From Liolophura sinensis (lineage: Eukaryota; Mollusca; Polyplacophora; Chitonida; Chitonidae), in NCBI RefSeq assembly GCF_032854445.1, contig NC_088301.1, positions 24,092,226-24,156,225 of the forward strand: a stretch of 64,000 bases of DNA. Reading direction: 5' to 3'. Of the stretch, positions 57,915 to 64,000 are shown piece by piece. Below the pieces are notes generated by a model. The model made no database searches, was not told the DNA's origin, and was given only the letters and a program-made list of their open reading frames with translations. How positions within the stretch are numbered: position 1 is the first letter of the stretch; each line of letters begins with the position of its first letter. Both the position numbers and the translations under genes were made by a program.

Positions 57915-60900
57915 TGAGTCATCCACAGGAAACTACATTAAAAAAGGAAAATATCCTTTACTGATGATATTATTTGTTTGAAAGCTTCTTTTGAAAGAAG
58001 ATTTTGTTTATTTCTTTTACGTATATGTATTTATTGTTTTTGAAGAGATGACACAGGAAATATCAAAATTAAGCAGAATTAATTTGAATAACTTGTTTGT
58101 ATCTTTATGTACTTAGTTACCCATATCAGATAAAGGATAGGACTTTAATATTACAAAGTGAAACAGAGACTTTTTTTAGCGTCCTGGTGGCTCTGCTTTC
58201 CTGCATCCGTAAAACTGACCACAAGCAGGCCCGTATCCAGTCAACAAATTGAACATTCTCATCGCAGACTTTAAAGGTGGCATCTTGACCGTGCATATAC
58301 AGACGTTTTATAAAATGCAAATCAAAACGATGCTTTCTGAGATCTGTGAAGTCTGTAAGTGAAAGAAACTTGAACGAAAACTAAACATTTTGTAGTGGTG
58401 AACAGTCTTACATTTGTTGAATTTACTGGCTAGTTTTAACACAGCTTGATCAGTTTGGGTGCCCAAACATTCTCCGAATCTAAAAGCGCTACAGACACAT
58501 GTATGGCCCTAACAGGTGATAAATTCTTGAAAATTGTGAATTTAACAGTGAATTTTCCAATTTTGGAAAATTTGAATCTTCATGGCCTTTGCTACTCATG
58601 CTGCGTGAACAAAATGATTGAAAGATTATGGATTAGAATTGCATTTTTGAGCACGGCATTTTAACGTTAAATTGAAAAGAATTATCCAAGAAGCTTTGGG
58701 GCATTCAAATTCCATTTACTTGTTATTGGGTTATGTAATTCTCACTACTTGAATTTTAAGGAAGAATTGTTTCTGGTTCAAAGTGTGTATGATGTATCTT
58801 CTGGTTTTAGGACAAAAGTTTGCGACATATAATAATGGGGTGATCAGTCATTTAGCACGCTGTTGAATTCTATCCAGTTTCTGAAAGTTTTTATTTGATG
58901 AGATCTTATTATGAATTTTTGTCAAAAGTTTGTATTATTCTGCATTGGTCCCATAATTCTTTCAGTATTTCATATTTCAGTTTTCAAATAGAAAAAAAAA
59001 ATATTTGTTATTTTTTTTTTTTTCTGAAAGTTCAGGAAGGTCAGTGGGACTACTCCTTTCTTTAAACCCAGATAGCAGACCAGTCTGTTTATCTATGTCT
59101 AGTTCAGTATTATTTGAGGTCAGTTACCATTTATTTGAGTTTGGACAGGAGAGCATGCAGTAGTTTGATTTCCCTGACAAATTTTACCCCACCAGATGGT
59201 GTGTGGAAAACAGCTTTGCATGGGATAATGGCTTCAACAAATGCACATGAATGGGACCAGTCCACTTTAGGTCCCAGGGGTGCAAGGGTGGGGTAGGAAC
59301 TGAAGATTTTTCAAATTGAAATATGGAGATTTTTACAGTCAAACATTTTCACAAATTTATTTTCCGACATGATCAGAGTTGAGCGTGTGATGATTGTTTC
59401 TAATCTCTGTCAGAGCAGATTTATTTGCAATTGACAGGTTACAGACAGATGTACAAATTTGCTGCTGAATTTTTTTTCTTCTCTTAAATGCTTGAAGAAA
59501 CATGGTAGTCTTCTGAAGATTGTTGTGATGAAAAAGTTGTGAATATTTTCTGATAGTGAGGTGTAAAACGTGACATTAAACTGTTGTATGATGTAATTCT
59601 GTTCATTAGCTGATGAAATGGAGGTTAATTTTAATTAAACAAAAATCACTTGATCACAACTTGATCTGATGTGTGCATTCTTAATTCTTTCAGATTTATT
59701 TCTGAGTTGTCTAAATTGTATATCTTAGTCACATGTGTCGTGTAGCTGACAAATTTAAGTCTCTCATTTATCATGAGAAATGGCAGTGTGTCTGATGCAA
59801 TCTTTTAAGTAACATTGTCACTTTAAGCAAGTTAAAACAATAAAGTTTCTGCTCTGATTCAGTTAAAAACATTTGGCACGTCTGTTAAACTCATCATTAT
59901 GTGAATTACTTAACATTATTGTTGTCAGTATTATAGTTTTTGTCAGTTTAGATTTCAGTCATTTGTTTGAAAGGTCTATTTAGTGTGGATTTAACCTTGC
60001 CCTCCCTACCCCTCTCAGCTGACATGAACTCTCCCATTCATCACACCCCAGTCATCAATTATTAAGATCTTGAAGTTCTCATCTCTTGTTCTCTTCAAAC
60101 TAACTCTGGCCCAGGGGCTGAAGTCACAGCAGGTTGCCATGCACACCCAGGCATATGCAAATAGGAGATAGTGGAGAGGGTCTGGTGTTAAGGGAGTTGG
60201 TTTGGGGGGTGGGGGGGGGGCTGTAGCAAAAGGGAAGGTCGGGGGGGGGGGGGGCTGTACATGCAGGCTCCATCTGATGACACAGGCTCCGGATTCGAAT
60301 TTACAGAAAACCTGACTTTGAAGATAATTGCCTTTATTAAAGCATTAATCATAGAGAAAGACAATATTAGACTATACTGAACTCTCATATCTAATATCTC
60401 ATGACTATACAAAAACACTGCACAATGAAGCATGGGGTTTTTAAGTTTTTCACTTGCCTTTTTTTTTCTTCTTCTTCTTCAAATTGGTTGCCATGTGTGT
60501 AGTTTCCCAGAAGAAAGTAGGATGGAGGCTTAATTTTTACAGTGCCACAGCTGTAATCTATATCATTGGGTGACGGACCATGAAATAGAAACTTTATTGA
60601 CTGACAAGACTCTCTTTCCTCTTTAAAAGAAAACCCCTTTTTCGGGCTTCAATGAGAAATGAAGTGAGAGGATAGGCCTGCTAAATTTGCCAGAAATTTG
60701 TTTAAAGTGGACTGAAAAAAAAAAAAAAATGGAAAAAATTTTACCATGAAGCTCCAAGATAATATTTTTTCTTGATATACATTATTTCATGCTAAATTTT
60801 GGTGTGTAAAACTGCATTTTTCAGAAGAACATACAGGCCTTGAAGTGATACTTTTGGTGCCACTTAAAATTACACTTAAATTTTTCTTGAAAAATGTCTG

Positions 60901-62725
60901 AAACGATTCAATAAGGTGGATGAGTCATTCAGAATCATGGAAAAACATTTTATTGAAAAATGCTTAAGTATAGGTGAAATATGTGACAGGATTCAGCTTT
61001 AGGGTGGGGTAGGAGTAAGGGATTTGGGGGTAGGGATGGCTGGGTGGAATTAATTTCCTTGATTGAGTGAGTTTGTGAATTGCCAGACAAGGGATAGTAA
61101 ACCCAACACCAATTGTTGACACATTGGTGAAAGGGTGGCTAAACAGAAGTGACCAGTGTTATTAACTCTGAGCACTGATTGGCTAGTTTAACTGACCATG
61201 CAGCCTCTCAACACCCAGGGGCTATGGCCATCATCCATCACTGTCACATCCTCTCTCACTAAGCCATCCCAGCTTTATTTAATAAGGGCTTCCTCAATTA
61301 CCCAAGCCTTGATCTTACAACCTGACCCATTATGTAAACAAGCATCTGGATGAAAGCTGAGAACTTGGCTGTGATTGGATACAGTTGGAGTCTTGTATGT
61401 CCAATAGATAAACAGTTTCACAGTTTTGAATTTAAACAGTATTGAAATGTGCATGTATTAGTATCCTATAAACACTGTATCATTTCATATGCAGTACCAA
61501 TGTATAGATTCCAAACCTGTTGTATGTACAAAGTTTGCCCTAATAAATATGTAACTTCATGTTTATTTGCACAAAATGTCTTTCTGTGTGACATCTGGGA
61601 AGTTCTCACCCAGTGCAAGGCCTAGTTACTCGAAAGTGTGTTAGCTAATACTGGTATTAAGCCATATTTTAAATATTAATTTTTAAATTTTAGTCAAACT
61701 CAGCAGCCAATATGCAGTCCTAAATCAAAGTATAATAGCAGCAGTTTTAGTTCATATTTGATATACTGTTACAAAATTTTTTTTGAGCTAGGTACAAAAT
61801 TGAAGACTTGGATTAAAGTTAAATCTGGTATTAAGTCTTAAGTCTTATTAAGCTTTAAAATTAAGTTTTGAGCAACCAGGCCCTGTTATATGATAAGCCT
61901 GGATCAGATGGGAACACAACATAAATAGTGCGCATTTGATAAACAGCATTTGAAGACTTCATTGAATCAGTGAAAAATAACAATTGATTTGTAAGGATAA
62001 CATGATTTTTTTTTTTTTTTGGCTGTAAAGTACAGTAACACTGGAAATATGTTTCATCATTGATGCTATGTGCCCAAATTAAAGAATAGATAGGCGGTAC
62101 AAAACTCATGATCATCACTTCTCATTAGTGTACTAGAATCCGCGTTAAGGTAAAAGTTTTAAGTAGTTTATGTAATTGAATTGAAGTTTTGCATTCATTC
62201 TATGGGCAAGTTCTTGATCTGAAGTTTAACATTCATTCTATGGGCAAGCTCGTGAAACAAAGTTTTGCATTCATTCTGTGGGCAAGCTCTTGAACTGATT
62301 CTATGGGCAAGCTCATTAACCAAATCCATAGATTCTTCACACGTTGTTGAATGTAGGAAGTATTTTTTTTTTTTTTTTTGGAACTCCAATAAATACACGT
62401 AGAATTTGCATAAAGATGGCTTAATTATACACAGTCAGGACTTGCTACTCCTGGCATTTAATCCCCCCTTAGATTTGATCTGACAGTAGAGACACTATCC
62501 CCTTGTCAGCAGATCCCTTGGGGTGAGCTGTGTTAATCCCCAGACCCTCCCTGGTTAACATGAATCCCCCATGTGGTCCTATTTGGACTGGGTGTAATGG
62601 GGCAATATCAACCCTATCTCACTAGTTAAGCATCCCATTTGACCCAAACTTACCTGTCACCTAATTAAAATTAAGAGTCACATGTTGGTTCAGTAGAAGC
62701 ATACCCTTGTTCCTGTACTTTCTCG

Positions 62726-63300
62726 GTGTCCAAAAAATGAACAAATATTTCTTATTCTGAGTTATCCAAATGATTAGAGGAAATGAACATTAACTTCAGT
62801 GTCCAATAATGAACAAATATTTCTTAGTTTGAGTTATTCAAATGATTAAAGGAAATGAACATTAATCTCAGTGTCCAAAAATGAACAAATATTTCTTAAT
62901 CTGAGTTATTCAAATGATTAAGGGAAATGAACATTAACCTCAGTGTCCAAAAAATGAACAAATATTTCTTAATCTGAGTTATTCAAATGATTAGATGAAA
63001 TGAACATTAACCTCAGTGTCCAGTAATGAGCAAATATTTCTTCACCTGAGTTATCCAAATGATTGGAGGAAATGAACATTAATCTCAGTGTCCAAAAATG
63101 AACAAATATTTCTTAATCTGAGTTATTCAAATGATTAGAGGAAATGAACATTAACCTCAGTGTCCAATAATGAACAAATATTTCTTCATCTGAGTTATCC
63201 AAATGATTGGAGGAAATGAACATTAACCTCAATGTCCAAAAATGAACAAATATTTCTTAATCTGAGTTATTCAAATGATTAGATGAAATGAAAATTAAGG
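62726..63300 (+). repeat. 72-bp tandem array, eight copies
   Basis: GTGTCC starts units at 62726, 62799, 62871, 62943, 63016, 63088, 63160 and (as ATGTCC) 63232. The later units alternate between two types (TTAATCTGAGTTATTC and TTCATCTGAGTTATCC). Confidence 0.95.
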
Positions 63301-64000
63301 AAAACAAAACCGTATACTTGCCACATACTTGTATGTGGCAAGATGTTGCTCTAAAAACTATATATTATACATACTGGTAAATTGCAAGATGTTGCAACAC
63401 GTGTGTAAAGTCAGTCTTTTTGTGCAAGTGTGAAACCTTGACTTAATTTGGCTTGGATATTGTCTTTTGTCAATAATGTGGTAGAGGAGATTTAAAAGTC
63501 CTTTCTAACCTTCCTCACATTTTCTGCCTATATCTTGGTTAGTTTGGACAACTTTATGCCATCTACATATATGTATGTATGTTTGATGTAGCCTTGAAGT
63601 GCATAAAGTGGAATGCAGATGTACTTATATGTCATATATGCATTTGCATAAGTCTTTGCAAACAAAAAAAAAAGTTATTTGAAATCATCATAATGGAATT
63701 CTTAACACATACAATAAAAAAGGACGTTGAACTAAACCAAAAGGATCCTAGCAAACAGGCTCTTCCCATTTAGTCTGTTCCGTGTTTTAGTATGTGAGGG
63801 ACCAACACTGTTGCAAATTTTTTCCTGATTTTGAGAGTTCCGTTGATCATAGAGAGATGTTTGAGGGTTTGTTTAGAAGTTACTTGTACATTTGGGATGA
63901 CATCCTGCTGGTAACAGGAAAGCGTCCAAAATTTAATGACACTGAATTTTAAAAAAGCAGGTTTTTGGGGGGGGGGGGGGGCTGGGGGGAGGATTTGTAT

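Larger units (their letters stand above)
52027..64000. other. Long non-coding region, 52-64 kb
   Basis: AT-rich, with SINEs, poly-G runs and the 72-bp array. GC-richer blocks stand out at 57.29-57.48, 58.17-58.32, 60.0-60.3, 61.19-61.38 and 62.43-62.70 kb. One tentative exon at 56.76 kb; nothing else coding was identified up to the window end. Confidence 0.5.

Overview
This is a 64 kb piece of an animal nuclear genome. It has short exons in long AT-rich introns with GT..AG boundaries, SINEs, microsatellites and many minisatellites. The commonest SINE has a tRNA-like head and a tail like ATTCTTGAGTACGGCGTAAA followed by AATAAATAAAT. I associate this type with mollusc genomes, so a mollusc or another lophotrochozoan is likely; the family name could not be checked.

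Layout. 1-9 kb: repeat-rich DNA without a recognisable gene, including an AT-cored palindrome (1067-1308) and two clusters of a ~49-bp minisatellite. 9.06-10.77 kb: several minus-strand open segments that could be exons or remains of a gene divergent from CSE1L. 11.2-11.9 kb: probable CSE1L promoter, inside a large imperfect inverted repeat. 12,155-33,999 (+): a complete CSE1L/CAS (exportin-2) gene. I assembled 26 coding exons whose phases all agree (2,904 nt, 967 residues plus stop), with a poly(A) signal at 34,449. 35 kb: 123-bp tandem array. 36.9-39.6 kb (-): OST4, a 37-residue oligosaccharyltransferase subunit too short for ordinary ORF filters, convergent with CSE1L. 40-64 kb: mostly non-coding, with a 23-bp minisatellite of about 2.1 kb (47.87-50.03 kb), a 72-bp array at 62.7-63.3 kb, SINEs, three tentative plus-strand exons, and blocks with motif clusters resembling enhancers.

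CSE1L recycles importin-alpha from nucleus to cytoplasm and OST4 is an ER membrane subunit of N-glycosylation. They are neighbours with no evident functional link. The most unusual feature is inside CSE1L: at exons 16, 23 and 24 the exon 3' end, its splice donor and the start of the next intron are tandemly amplified, and smaller repeats sit beside other splice sites. No new defence or mobile system was recognised. Most long ORFs in this window are by-products of tandem repeats.
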